Source: Paenibacillus sp. EZ-K15 (GTDB lineage: Bacteria > Bacillota > Bacilli > Paenibacillales > Paenibacillaceae). Taken from it: a DNA stretch of 64,000 bases. Both the position numbers and the translations under genes were made by a program. Shown in pieces: positions 50,993 to 58,876 of this stretch. The stretch lies in the NCBI RefSeq assembly GCF_002573715.1, contig NZ_PDHM01000016.1, positions 96,141 through 160,140 of the forward strand. The letters are read 5' to 3'. The notes under the pieces were generated by a model. The model was not told the DNA's origin and searched no databases. It saw only the letters and a program-made list of their open reading frames with translations. Position 1 is the first letter of the stretch. Each line of letters begins with the position of its first letter.

Positions 50993-51543
50993 AATTATCG
51001 TATAAATGGATGCTTGTATTACTATATGCGCTGTATCTCTATGTCTTACTCAAGGTGATTTTATTCAAGTTCGGTTCCGTAGATATATCGGTTCTGTGGC
51101 AGCAGCTGCATCGAGCCACCGAGATCCCGGAATATGTACAGAATCGATTGCAATTTGCCAATTTCACACCCTTTGAATCCATTCGAATGAATATGAAGCA
51201 CCTTTCGAGTCCGCATGACGTGATCAATCTCTTCGGGAATATCGCCATATTCATGCCCAATGGCATATTCGTTGGTCTTATGCTTAGGAACAAGTTGCTT
51301 GGATTCATTGGCTCCTTCACGACATCCCTGGGGTTGAGCCTGGGACTGGAATGTTCCCAGCTCTTTTTCTCAATGGGAAGTTTTGATGTGGATGATTTAA
51401 TCCTGAATACGGCTGGCGGTGTGCTGGGGTACGGCATATATCTCGTGCTTAAACTCACCTTAACGGGAACAAATCTTCCTATTGACGAGAGTAGGGGAAG
51501 AACGGATAAGCCTTTAACTGGGAACGAACAAGTAAGGAATTGA
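50989..51543 (+). CDS. VanZ-family membrane protein
   Basis: A 184-residue protein with four or five membrane helices and the VanZ core NLFGNIAIFMPNGIFVG, LECSQLFFSMGSFDVDDLILNTAGGVLGYGI. VanZ proteins raise teicoplanin tolerance by an unknown mechanism. The start overlaps the VanY gene as ATGA, so the two are one operon. Confidence 0.9.
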   Translation: MKLSYKWMLVLLYALYLYVLLKVILFKFGSVDISVLWQQLHRATEIPEYVQNRLQFANFTPFESIRMNMKHLSSPHDVINLFGNIAIFMPNGIFVGLMLRNKLLGFIGSFTTSLGLSLGLECSQLFFSMGSFDVDDLILNTAGGVLGYGIYLVLKLTLTGTNLPIDESRGRTDKPLTGNEQVRN

Positions 51544-51587
51544 AGTGGATTGGATAGAAGGGTATCGGAAAAAACAGGTAAAAGCAT

Positions 51588-51620
51588 GACCAATAGCCGG
51601 TATAATACCGGCTATTGGTC
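51588..51620. terminator. Near-perfect palindrome after vanZ
   Basis: GACCAATAGCCGGTAT and its exact complement with a one-base centre. It lacks a T run, so it may be a barrier between convergent units. Confidence 0.55.
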
Positions 51621-51681
51621 GCAGCATCAACATGTTCTTAACATTTCTATTCGTTTGACGAGGTTATCACCTGAGCGGCTT

Positions 51682-51939
51682 TCATTTAAATCTTGGCCGA
51701 ACCGGCCTGCGGGCCTGATGGCACACTGCGAAGCCAGCTTCCCGCCATTTCAGCTGCATCACGACCGTAAGTGCCAGCGAAGTAGCGGCAATTATACTTA
51801 AAATGATGAAGCCTGAGGTGTATGCGCCTGTCGCTTGGTATAACCGGCTAAGAATAAGCGGCAGAGCTGCGGCGAACGAAGCTCCAGCAGCCCCTAGCAG
51901 AACAGCAACGACATACATTGATCCAGGGAATCTACCCAA
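51682..51939 (-). pseudogene. C-terminal remnant of an MFS transporter
   Basis: About 80 codons remain. They encode two hydrophobic helices (YVVAVLLGAAGASFAA and SGFIILSIIAATSLALTVVM) with the Arg-rich tail usual at the end of major-facilitator transporters. The sequence upstream on this strand (51940-52030) keeps no MFS-like frame, so the first ten helices are lost. Confidence 0.6.
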
Positions 51940-52036
51940 TCACGCGACCCGGCCGGAACTCGACCCGTTCTGTAAAATGCCCGGTTTTAAGACATCCGCT
52001 GTCCGGATACGGTCCCTGAAGTGACACGTGATTGGG
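51937..52036. repeat. 10-bp inverted repeat beside the MFS remnant
   Basis: CCCAATCACG (51937-51946) and CGTGATTGGG (52027-52036) are exact inverted copies 80 bp apart, at the point where the MFS homology stops. Confidence 0.55.
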
Positions 52037-52307
52037 AGTAGTAGGAAAAGATCGTGGTTTAGAGAGCTGGAAGCCATGGTATCATGCGGTCGGTGACGTT
52101 TCCGAAGCCCGCCAAGGAGTGGTGGAACAAAAGAATAAGTATGTTTTGACGGTTGGCCGCCGTGAGGCTGCTAATAAAGCCCCCTTAGATAGATGTGGCA
52201 TGGAAGTTCTAATATGTACCTGGATAACCCGCAGACAAAGGTGATTTCCCATGTCGTGCTGGGCCGGTATGGATAACGAGAATGGCAAACGTATGGAGAT
52301 AGTGGAA
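52037..52307. other. Unexplained 270-bp intergenic stretch
   Basis: Mid-GC sequence with no convincing coding frame. It may be decayed coding or a structured RNA relic. Confidence 0.4.
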
Positions 52308-52330
52308 AAACCCGGTCCAGGACCGGGTTT
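52308..52330. terminator. Bidirectional terminator of the sigma-fusion gene
   Basis: Stem AAACCCGGTCC/GGACCGGGTTT with a one-base centre; T tracts on both strands. Confidence 0.88.
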
Positions 52331-52338
52331 CTTTTGAC

Positions 52339-53559
52339 CTAAACGAGCTGATCTTGGAGGGCTTTCGCCCACTGTTCATGAAGCTTTTCTTCGGAAAGCT
52401 GGAAAATTTCTTGATAACCATTAGGCTTACGAATCAATTGATTTAATGGACCTAACCCATATTTTTTAATGATGAACTCAACGATCCGATAGGAGAACTG
52501 AAATCCTGTTTTGCCGAAATCCCAGGAATCATCATTGAGATCCTCGAAACTTGGAATGGCCCGATTGCTGATGGCTTCCGAAGTCGTGCTTCGAATGAAA
52601 TCTTCGGACATTTGCTGCGTTTCGTACCCGCCGATGCCCTGACGGATCCATTTGGGGGCAAGGGGGTTGATGTCGCTGATCAACCACATGGTATACAAGT
52701 GCAGCGTGGACCGAAGGATCGATTGATACGTATGCTCAGGACCCGGGTTTAAGGGTGAGACGATTTTTAACGTGTTGTTATCGAACGTGCCCATGAACCA
52801 ATCAGGTGCATCCGATTCTCCAGCGGCTTGATGGAATGTTGGCAGATCGGGATAGATTTCAATGACGATTTTGCGTGAAGGCTGATGATTATATTTCGCT
52901 GCAATCTGTTCTACATTGTTCTTTAGTTCTTGAAACAGGTCCTGATGCACGTTGCTCTGATGATGACTTGCATCACTTTTGCTTTCAAAGGATATCAAAT
53001 CTAGAATTGACATAATGGTGATGTCACCCCATTCTTTTAATTCTTTCTTTAGCTTCTCTAAGGATCGGTACAATCGATTTTTCACCGCACTCTCGCGCAT
53101 GCCCACGATCCTGGATATTTCCGACAGCGTACAATCCACGAAGAATCGTAAGGATATAATCTGCTGATCAAGCTCACTCAGCTGCTTAAGTGCCGCGCTA
53201 ATATCGATTCGAATATCAACATATCTGGCAAAATCAAGGGAGATGGACTGTGATTCATAACTTGTAAAGTCATAAGGCATCTCATGTTTACGTGATATAC
53301 TTCGATATTCATTCTTAACCGTGTTCTGGGCGATCTTGAAGATCCAGGTGAACAGACTGGAGTTCCCGTTAAACTTATCGAGGTTCTCCATAGCCCTTAA
53401 GAACACTTGTTGTGTTAAGTCATCTGCAGCCATCGGATTCACTTTCAGTGCGAGATAATGGCGAATCCTCAGGCGGTATTCATCATACATATCTTCAAAT
53501 GTGCGTTTGGTTCCCTGGTTATCCGGATAAACAGGGAGATTGTCTTGAGCTCTTGACAC
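52339..53559 (-). CDS. ECF sigma factor fused to a degenerate peptidase-MA-like domain
   Basis: A 406-residue protein. Sigma2 (about 22-90; DDLTQQVFLRAMENLDKF, FTWIFKIAQNTVKNEYR) and sigma4 (about 121-172; LSELDQQIISLRFFVDCTLSEISRI, VKNRLYRSLEKLKK) form a complete ECF factor. It continues with about 200 residues (208-400) whose middle, ILRSTLHLYTMWLISD...KWIRQGIGGYETQQ, has the outline of a gluzincin (peptidase MA-like) core, but the HExxH zinc motif is replaced by RSTLH. GTG 53559 follows AAGAGGAGG. No anti-sigma gene is adjacent, so the extra domain may regulate the sigma directly. Confidence 0.8.
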   Translation of the reverse strand: MSRAQDNLPVYPDNQGTKRTFEDMYDEYRLRIRHYLALKVNPMAADDLTQQVFLRAMENLDKFNGNSSLFTWIFKIAQNTVKNEYRSISRKHEMPYDFTSYESQSISLDFARYVDIRIDISAALKQLSELDQQIISLRFFVDCTLSEISRIVGMRESAVKNRLYRSLEKLKKELKEWGDITIMSILDLISFESKSDASHHQSNVHQDLFQELKNNVEQIAAKYNHQPSRKIVIEIYPDLPTFHQAAGESDAPDWFMGTFDNNTLKIVSPLNPGPEHTYQSILRSTLHLYTMWLISDINPLAPKWIRQGIGGYETQQMSEDFIRSTTSEAISNRAIPSFEDLNDDSWDFGKTGFQFSYRIVEFIIKKYGLGPLNQLIRKPNGYQEIFQLSEEKLHEQWAKALQDQLV

Positions 53560-53877
53560 GGATAAGAACCTCCTCTTGACCTTACAATTCATTAGACACC
53601 GGAGAGAGTCAAAAAGCCACATGCGACGGGAAAAATTTCTGGAGCGGATTATGTATCGTGAATATGCAACATGGCTTTCCCGTTGCACTTGCGAACCCTC
53701 CATTGCTGCGCGAGGTAGAATTTAGTTTTGTCTAATGCTCATTTTCATATGGTGACTGTGCCTGTAAATCTAGGTTATTGACGTATTTATATCAATCATC
53801 CTATAAAGGCACAAGAATGAAAGACGGATCTGCATATGATGTCATCATGATGAATAGGGAAGCGAGGTGATCCTAAT

Positions 53878-54279
53878 ATGCCATCGAAACGCGCAAGGAA
53901 GTCCAGAGCTGCTTCGAAGTCGAGTCCTCCTCAGCATTGGGTAGGTCAACCGGTCGTGGTCGTTCTGAAGGACGGCAGCTACTATATTGGAGAACTCAAT
54001 CAGATCCAAGGCCAGGAAGTGACGCTATCAGGACTTCGTGCTAACCAAAAAATGCCGGCTTCGATTGCACGGAGCGGGGATAAAGCGCAAATTTCCGGCT
54101 TTTTAAGTGACTTGTTTGGAGGTCCTCCAAGCGCTCCGGCAGTCGAAGGAGCCGAGGAAAGAGAAGGAGTTGCGGCTGTAGGCGGGTTGGGCTTTTTGGG
54201 ACAAATCGTGCCTCACATTAAACTGGGCATGAATGTGATAAAAACCATTATGCCATTAATGGCAATGTTAAAAATTTAA
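53878..54279 (+). CDS. Small basic protein with an Sm-like beta barrel, possibly spore-associated
   Basis: A 133-residue protein: a basic Ser/Ala/Arg N-terminus (about 1-18), a short strand-rich segment WVGQPVVVVLKDGSYYIGEL...VTLSGLR like an Sm or KOW-type barrel (about 20-55), and a hydrophobic C-terminus (IVPHIKLGMNVIKTIMPLMAML). Small proteins of this shape occur in spore coats of Bacillales, but I do not recognise the family. GAGGTGAT precedes the ATG. Confidence 0.65.
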   Translation: MPSKRARKSRAASKSSPPQHWVGQPVVVVLKDGSYYIGELNQIQGQEVTLSGLRANQKMPASIARSGDKAQISGFLSDLFGGPPSAPAVEGAEEREGVAAVGGLGFLGQIVPHIKLGMNVIKTIMPLMAMLKI

Positions 54280-54346
54280 CGTTACGGCAGCATCAGGCAA
54301 ATCACGAGGCTAAGAGAAAGAAGCTTGAAGGTGTCAAGCTTCTCAG

Positions 54347-54388
54347 AGTGTCGAGAAAGTCCAGAGGACTTTTCGACACTTTATTTTT
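54347..54388 (+). terminator. Terminator after 53878 gene
   Basis: AGTGTCGA.AAAGTCC/GGACTTT.CGACACT with a 3-nt loop and TTATTTTTT; a smaller hairpin precedes it. Confidence 0.93.
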
Positions 54389-54424
54389 TATATAGGATAT
54401 GATTCCGCCATAACCATCGAACCA

Positions 54425-55354
54425 TTACCTGGCGATGGCACGCTGAATAATCGATTTGGCTTCCAATGCAATGGCTTCATCTTTTTCGTCGATGGCTTGG
54501 ATGAATATTAACATGGGGATATATACGGCGATCATTCGTGCCAGAATCTTAGTTTCTTCGTCCACTTCGCCATAGATATCATAGAAAGCCGCTCTGGAGG
54601 CCGGTGGCAGGAAGCTGTAAACGATACTCAGGTCACAGGCAGGATGGCCAATGTTTATGTCACCCCAATCAATAATGCCCGAAAGCTTGCCGGCATCATC
54701 GACCAACATGTTTTTAAAATGGAGATCCCCGTGGATTAGAACATGTTGGTGCCTGACCCGATCCAACTGGATGCCCTGCAAATAGTCCGCGATCTCGTTC
54801 AACTCCGCTTGCGTAATATAGAGGGTAAGACGGGAGAGGAAATTCAGCATTTTGTCTTTCCGGCCGGCCAGATCGGTCAGATTACGCTGGTCAGACAATA
54901 CACCCGCTTGCTGTGCTATTTCTACGGGAAATGTATGCAGGTTCTTCAGGAAGCGGGCGAGCGTTGCCGCCGACTGCATCCGCGCTTCATCTGATATTCC
55001 AATCGGAAATTTCCCTGGAAGATAGGTATACCCCAGAAAAGGTGCAGGATAGTCTTCACTCTCTTTTCCGAAGAAAAGGGGTTTCGCATAAGGTACCGTT
55101 ATGTAGTGTTCCAGCTTGGGCAGGATTTTTGCTTCGGTATTTAGTAAAGTTATGGCAATATCTCTTCGGGGGAAGCGAAACACATACTCATCGCCAACGC
55201 GATAAACGGTGTTGTCCCATCCGTTGCCAATCTCCTGGACCTTGAGGGTGGACAATTGGGGAAATTGACGGTTAAGTAATAATCGGACTAACGGCTCAGT
55301 TACTTCCCACTCGGCATCCCATAGATTTCGGCCGATGATGACCTTCACCTCCAT
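54425..55354 (-). CDS. Aminoglycoside/macrolide phosphotransferase-family kinase
   Basis: A 309-residue APH-fold kinase. ATP-binding lobe has NTVYRVGDEYVFRFPRR; the catalytic loop is LIHGDLHFKNMLVDD (HGDxxxxN) and the metal Asp is in GIIDWGDINIGHPACDL. It resembles the APH(2'')/Mph group but could act on other small molecules. The start codon ATG overlaps a GGAGGTG, so a slightly later start cannot be excluded. Single-gene unit. Confidence 0.8.
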   Translation of the reverse strand: MEVKVIIGRNLWDAEWEVTEPLVRLLLNRQFPQLSTLKVQEIGNGWDNTVYRVGDEYVFRFPRRDIAITLLNTEAKILPKLEHYITVPYAKPLFFGKESEDYPAPFLGYTYLPGKFPIGISDEARMQSAATLARFLKNLHTFPVEIAQQAGVLSDQRNLTDLAGRKDKMLNFLSRLTLYITQAELNEIADYLQGIQLDRVRHQHVLIHGDLHFKNMLVDDAGKLSGIIDWGDINIGHPACDLSIVYSFLPPASRAAFYDIYGEVDEETKILARMIAVYIPMLIFIQAIDEKDEAIALEAKSIIQRAIAR

Positions 55355-55574
55355 AATGAATTTCTCGTATGATGAATCGGATGTTACTAAGTCTAACGGA
55401 AGTGCTCCGTAAAGGGCAATTGAAAGGATAACTATAATTGAAATTCACCTGCGAATATGTGTATCTGAATCATAGTGATTCCTTTCACAATAACAATATT
55501 GTATAGTAGAAGAGAGATAAAAGTCACTTGGGGACATCTATAAGACAATAATTTGACGAAATGAAGGGATACGA

Positions 55575-55889
55575 GTGCCATATTTACGCTTTAAAGGATT
55601 TACCGAAGTTTTTCTTGAAGAAATCACACCACAGGTCGTTGCCGAATTCGCCGGTATTGTTCAAATACCGCAGGAAATTGTAAAGATTGAACTGCTTCCT
55701 TATCAGATCATAACCAATACGCCGTTATCCGTGGAAATCCTCATGTTCCAGAGAACTCAGGAGATTCATGATGCTGTCGCAGCCCGCATTCACGACATCT
55801 TGTCGGAACGCGGGTACCGAAACGTACATATTTTCTTCGTGATTCTTAAGCGGAATCTTTATTATAAAGAAGGCAGGCCATTAGAATAA
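55575..55889 (+). CDS. DUF1904 tautomerase-like protein
   Basis: A 104-residue protein beginning M-Pro-Tyr-Leu-Arg-Phe. After Met removal Pro would be the N-terminal residue, the catalytic base in the tautomerase superfamily. The body (VAEFAGIVQIPQEIVKIELLP, HDAVAARIHDILSERG) matches the DUF1904 pattern from memory. GTG 55575 has GAAGGGAT upstream. Function unknown. Confidence 0.75.
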   Translation: MPYLRFKGFTEVFLEEITPQVVAEFAGIVQIPQEIVKIELLPYQIITNTPLSVEILMFQRTQEIHDAVAARIHDILSERGYRNVHIFFVILKRNLYYKEGRPLE

Positions 55890-55910
55890 AATAAGACGTT
55901 GCAGGCGAGA

Positions 55911-55942
55911 CAAGGATGCAGATGATGCATTCTTGTTTTTTT
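55911..55942 (+). terminator. Terminator after DUF1904 gene
   Basis: CAAG.ATGCA/TGCAT.CTTG with T7. Confidence 0.93.
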
Positions 55943-55991
55943 ATAAGGATGAAATCGGCTCGGTTGTTCATGGACCCGATAGCTCTCAGTC

Positions 55992-56149
55992 ATCTTCTAA
56001 AAAGACGACTCCATCCGCTTCATAAACGTACGTGCTGTCATTTTAGAAGATAATTTGCGTTGGTTTTAAGTGTGATTTTGCACATCAATTCGGATCTGCC
56101 TAGTAAAAAAGCGACTGTTTTTTGTTCCGCAATAGCGCCCGTTGCGGAA
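55992..56149. repeat. Two intergenic hairpins, no gene
   Basis: ATCTTCTAAAA (55992-56002) pairs with TTTTAGAAGAT (56041-56051) around 38 bases, and TTCCGCAA (56125-56132) pairs with TTGCGGAA (56142-56149). The rest of 55943-56259 holds no visible gene. Confidence 0.7.
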
Positions 56150-56259
56150 TAAGCTTTAACTTCTAAATGTTACTCGCTTAATCAAGCCCATCCATCTATC
56201 AAATATGTTCTTTGCACGTGGTAGTATGACCTATTCTCTTAGTTTTACAAACTCATTTA

Positions 56260-56598
56260 TCAATTACCTACTGATTTCGACCCATTTATCATAACAATGC
56301 CTATTACAACTAAAAGCAGGGATACGATTTTGATGACGGATATGCTTTCTTCAAAAAATGCGATACCAATAATAGCTGTCATCCCTGTTCCAGTCCCGCC
56401 CCATACGGCATAGGCAATCGATAAAGGAACGACCTTCATGGCAAAAGATAAGAATAAAAAAGCAATAAAATAAAAAGCTAATGCACCTAGTGTCGGCCAT
56501 ACCACAGAAAATCCATTAGACAATTTTAAAAATGTTCCCCCCGTTATTCCACATCCAATAGCCATTATTAAATAGAGAGTGTGCTTCTCTAACATCAT
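56260..56598 (-). CDS. SMR-family efflux subunit lacking the conserved Glu
   Basis: A 112-residue small multidrug-resistance protein with four helices. Aligned by eye to EmrE, helix 1 reads YLIMAIGCGITGGTFLK: Gly-16 stands where EmrE has the proton- and drug-binding Glu-14. The later WGGTGTGMTAIIG loop is typical of the family. It is the second gene of a pair; alone it should not pump. ATG 56598 is six bases after GGGG. AT-rich compared with its neighbours, so probably acquired. Confidence 0.85.
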   Translation of the reverse strand: MMLEKHTLYLIMAIGCGITGGTFLKLSNGFSVVWPTLGALAFYFIAFLFLSFAMKVVPLSIAYAVWGGTGTGMTAIIGIAFFEESISVIKIVSLLLVVIGIVMINGSKSVGN

Positions 56599-56609
56599 TC
56601 CCATCCCCT

Positions 56610-56921
56610 TTAACTAAAATTTAGCAGGATTATTCCGAAAAGCAGGATACATAATCCTGCTATAGATCTCAAAGTTATTTTTTCTTTCAAAAACAGAATA
56701 GCGATAAAAACAGTTAAAGCTGTACCTATGCCCGACCAAGTCGCAAAAACAACCCCCATAGAAAGAGTTTTTAAAGATAATGCTAAAAAATAAAATGTTA
56801 CACTATAGCCAACCATAGTAAATAAAGACGGCCAGAACTTTCTAAATCCCTGCGATAATTTCAACTGAGTAGAGGAAAAAACCTCCAACAATATGGCGAC
56901 AAACAAATATAAATAGGCCAA
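56610..56921 (-). CDS. SMR-family efflux subunit with the conserved Glu
   Basis: A 103-residue SMR protein with Glu-13 in YLFVAILLEVFSSTQLK, the WSGIGTALTVFIAIL signature and four helices. TTG 56921 is eight bases after AAAGGAG and gives MAYLYLF, the family N-terminus; the ATG at 56939 overlaps the ribosome site. Together with the next gene it forms a paired SMR exporter (as EbrAB or YkkCD), controlled by the TetR gene upstream. Confidence 0.87.
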   Translation of the reverse strand: MAYLYLFVAILLEVFSSTQLKLSQGFRKFWPSLFTMVGYSVTFYFLALSLKTLSMGVVFATWSGIGTALTVFIAILFLKEKITLRSIAGLCILLFGIILLNFS

Positions 56922-56946
56922 GAACAATACTCCTTTCATTTCATAG

Positions 56947-56962
56947 ATAGAACGATCATTAT
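56947..56962. promoter_or_regulatory. TetR operator copy 2 (before the SMR genes)
   Basis: ATAGAACGATCATTAT; matches 15 of 16 bases of the reverse complement of the site at 57552. Confidence 0.7.
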
Positions 56963-56994
56963 ATTTTATATCAAAAAATAAAAGAGCATATCTT

Positions 56995-57534
56995 TTATTT
57001 TTTGATTGATTTCAACAACTCTCTAGCTACTTTAATCGCTTTTTCGGGACCAATTATTTCAGCCATAGAAGTAGACCCTTCAGCAATTGTATGGATATGA
57101 AGACATAATTCCGGTGAACGATTATTTTGGGCTAATACCTCTCTTAAATAGGCCGTAAAAGCTTGTTTATGATCCATTATAAGTTTTTCAATCGCTTCGC
57201 TTCTTCCTCGATATTCTTCCAATGCACGTAAAAAGATACAACCAATGTCTCCTTTTTCGATCAGCCACATAAAATGACCCTCCATCACATCTTCAATATC
57301 CCAATTATCCGGATCTCTATGCTGAGGCCTTACAAGGTTCCAATAGTAAAGTTCTCTCTTTTTTAATACTTCCAAAACTAATTCTTCTTTAGAAGAAAAA
57401 TGATTATATAAGGTCATGATAGCTACATCAGCTTCAGTTATGATTTTCTTCAATCCAATGGAATGAAATCCATATTGGTAAAACAACGTTTCTGCAGTAT
57501 TGAGTATAGCTTCTCTTTTGGATGATCCCATCAT
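56995..57534 (-). CDS. TetR-family repressor of the SMR pair
   Basis: A 179-residue TetR regulator with an N-terminal helix-turn-helix (about 1-50; REAILNTAETLFYQYGFHSIGLKKIITEADVAIMTLYNHFSSKEELVLEV is one uninterrupted family pattern in pieces) and a ligand-binding C-terminus (EYRGRSEAIEKLIMDHKQAFTAYLREVL). It leads the minus-strand operon tetR-SMR-SMR. AAAGGAG is five bases before the ATG. Confidence 0.9.
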   Translation of the reverse strand: MMGSSKREAILNTAETLFYQYGFHSIGLKKIITEADVAIMTLYNHFSSKEELVLEVLKKRELYYWNLVRPQHRDPDNWDIEDVMEGHFMWLIEKGDIGCIFLRALEEYRGRSEAIEKLIMDHKQAFTAYLREVLAQNNRSPELCLHIHTIAEGSTSMAEIIGPEKAIKVARELLKSIKK

Positions 57535-57551
57535 ACATACTCCTTTATTCT

Positions 57552-57567
57552 ATAGTGATCGTTCTAT
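57552..57567. promoter_or_regulatory. TetR operator copy 1 (before tetR)
   Basis: ATAGTGATCGTTCTAT, an imperfect palindrome 18 bp before the tetR start, with TATA-rich sequence alongside. Confidence 0.7.
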
Positions 57568-57599
57568 ACATTATAACACTTGAAAAATTTTAGTCATTA

Positions 57600-57791
57600 G
57601 ATATTATCTGGCTAACCATTATTTTAGGTGATTACAGCCGTGCAATTGCTGGATATTTCTTAACTTTTCAAAACCTCTCTGCAATCGGTGTTCCAAGAGG
57701 GCGAGGGAAAATAGAAAGATTCTTTTTAACCATTAATCAATTGTTTTCACAAGATTTACCCGGTTATTTGTGTTCCTTTATGATAAGGTAA
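57600..57791 (+). pseudogene. Remnant of a DDE (rve) transposase
   Basis: In one frame the sequence reads GDYSRAIAGYFLTFQ directly joined to IGVPRGRGKIERFFLTINQL and FSQDLPGY, then stops. These are two conserved blocks of Mu/TniA-like integrase-core transposases that normally lie about 80-90 residues apart, so the middle and both ends are deleted. It marks past insertion beside the SMR operon. Confidence 0.7.
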
Positions 57792-57832
57792 AAGAGTTAC
57801 CAAACATGTATAGAAGTATAAAAGGAGGGCCC

Positions 57833-58786
57833 ATGGACTGTTTAAAAGGCATTTTGAAGGATCACTATGGCTTGGAGAATACTGACGTTGTACCACAGCA
57901 GGGTGGCTGGGCTGCACTCGCATTTAGAGTCAGGAGCCATAACGAGCATTATTTCCTGAAGGCTTATGAGAAAAGCCGGGCATCCACTCCCAAGTGGACG
58001 GCGCTCATTGATGATTACGTGCCGATATTGCTGTGGCTTGAAGAGCATAGCCGTTTGAAGGGCAAGATTCCAGCCCCCATTCTCACGACGGACGGTAGCT
58101 ATCAATGCGAGGATGATGAAGGAATTTATCTGTTGTATGAATATATCGTCGGGGACACAATCGCCGATCAAGAACTGACAGAGGATCAGGTACGGCAGCT
58201 AGCGGAGATGATCGCAGAGCTCCATCGCTATGGGGAAGAGGTTCCGCTGGTGACAAGTGCGATGAAAGAAAGCTTTACGGTGCCGTTTCTTGGGCAGCTG
58301 AGGAGCACGCTGGACGGGGAGTTGCCGTATGACCTCGGGGAAGTGATGCTTCATCATATCGATAGCTTGAATGAATTAATGCTTAAAGTTGAAGAACTGT
58401 CCGAAGCGCTGAAGAATCGTGATCTCCGAATGGCATTATGCCATACCGACGTACATGGATGGAATCTGATGTCTACGTCTACGGGACAGCAACTGAAGCT
58501 GATCGATTGGGAAGGACTGAAGTTGGCACCGGTTGAGGCGGATATGATGTCTTTTGTGGATGAGCCCTATTTTGAACTATTTATGAGGGTTTATAAAGAA
58601 ACGCACAGTGATTATGAAATAAACGCTGAGGCGTTGCAGTTTTATCAAGGCAGACGCAAATTGGAGGATGTCTGGGAGTTCATGGAGCAACTGCTCTATG
58701 ATGTCCAGCATGACAAAGAGCGTGCGTTAACGCTCCAGAGTCTGAGAAAAGAGCTGGAAGAGATCGCTTCTTCCCATCGGGACTGA
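57833..58786 (+). CDS. APH(9)-like spectinomycin-type phosphotransferase
   Basis: A 317-residue APH-fold kinase with the catalytic loop LCHTDVHGWNLM and the metal Asp in LIDWEGLKLAPVEADMMSF, a pattern resembling APH(9) spectinomycin kinases from memory; homoserine-kinase-like relatives are possible. The N-lobe has GGWAALAFRVRSHNEHYFLKAY. ATG 57833 is five bases after AAAGGAGG; earlier in-frame ATGs run into the transposase remnant. Substrate unproven. Confidence 0.78.
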   Translation: MDCLKGILKDHYGLENTDVVPQQGGWAALAFRVRSHNEHYFLKAYEKSRASTPKWTALIDDYVPILLWLEEHSRLKGKIPAPILTTDGSYQCEDDEGIYLLYEYIVGDTIADQELTEDQVRQLAEMIAELHRYGEEVPLVTSAMKESFTVPFLGQLRSTLDGELPYDLGEVMLHHIDSLNELMLKVEELSEALKNRDLRMALCHTDVHGWNLMSTSTGQQLKLIDWEGLKLAPVEADMMSFVDEPYFELFMRVYKETHSDYEINAEALQFYQGRRKLEDVWEFMEQLLYDVQHDKERALTLQSLRKELEEIASSHRD

Positions 58787-58798
58787 TCCTTATACATG

Positions 58799-58853
58799 AA
58801 AAAAGCCAGCCAGTAGAGTGAAGCACGCTTCAATCCTACCAGGAGGCTTTTTT
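58799..58853. terminator. Bidirectional terminator between APH-like and mraY-like genes
   Basis: AAAAAAGCC/GGCTTTTTT outer arms with inner GTAG.TGAAGC/GCTTCA.CTAC. Confidence 0.88.
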
Positions 58854-58876
58854 CCTTGCTTGTCTATTTCGGTGTT

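Noticed and set aside
50090..51543. A complete vancomycin-resistance cluster
   Set aside because: No vanH, vanA/B, vanX or vanRS genes lie on either side.
52032..52310. A group II intron 5' region or an open frame of 70 codons
   Set aside because: The text has an intron-like feel, but no GUGYG boundary, no domain V and no maturase were found; the frame has no ribosome site.
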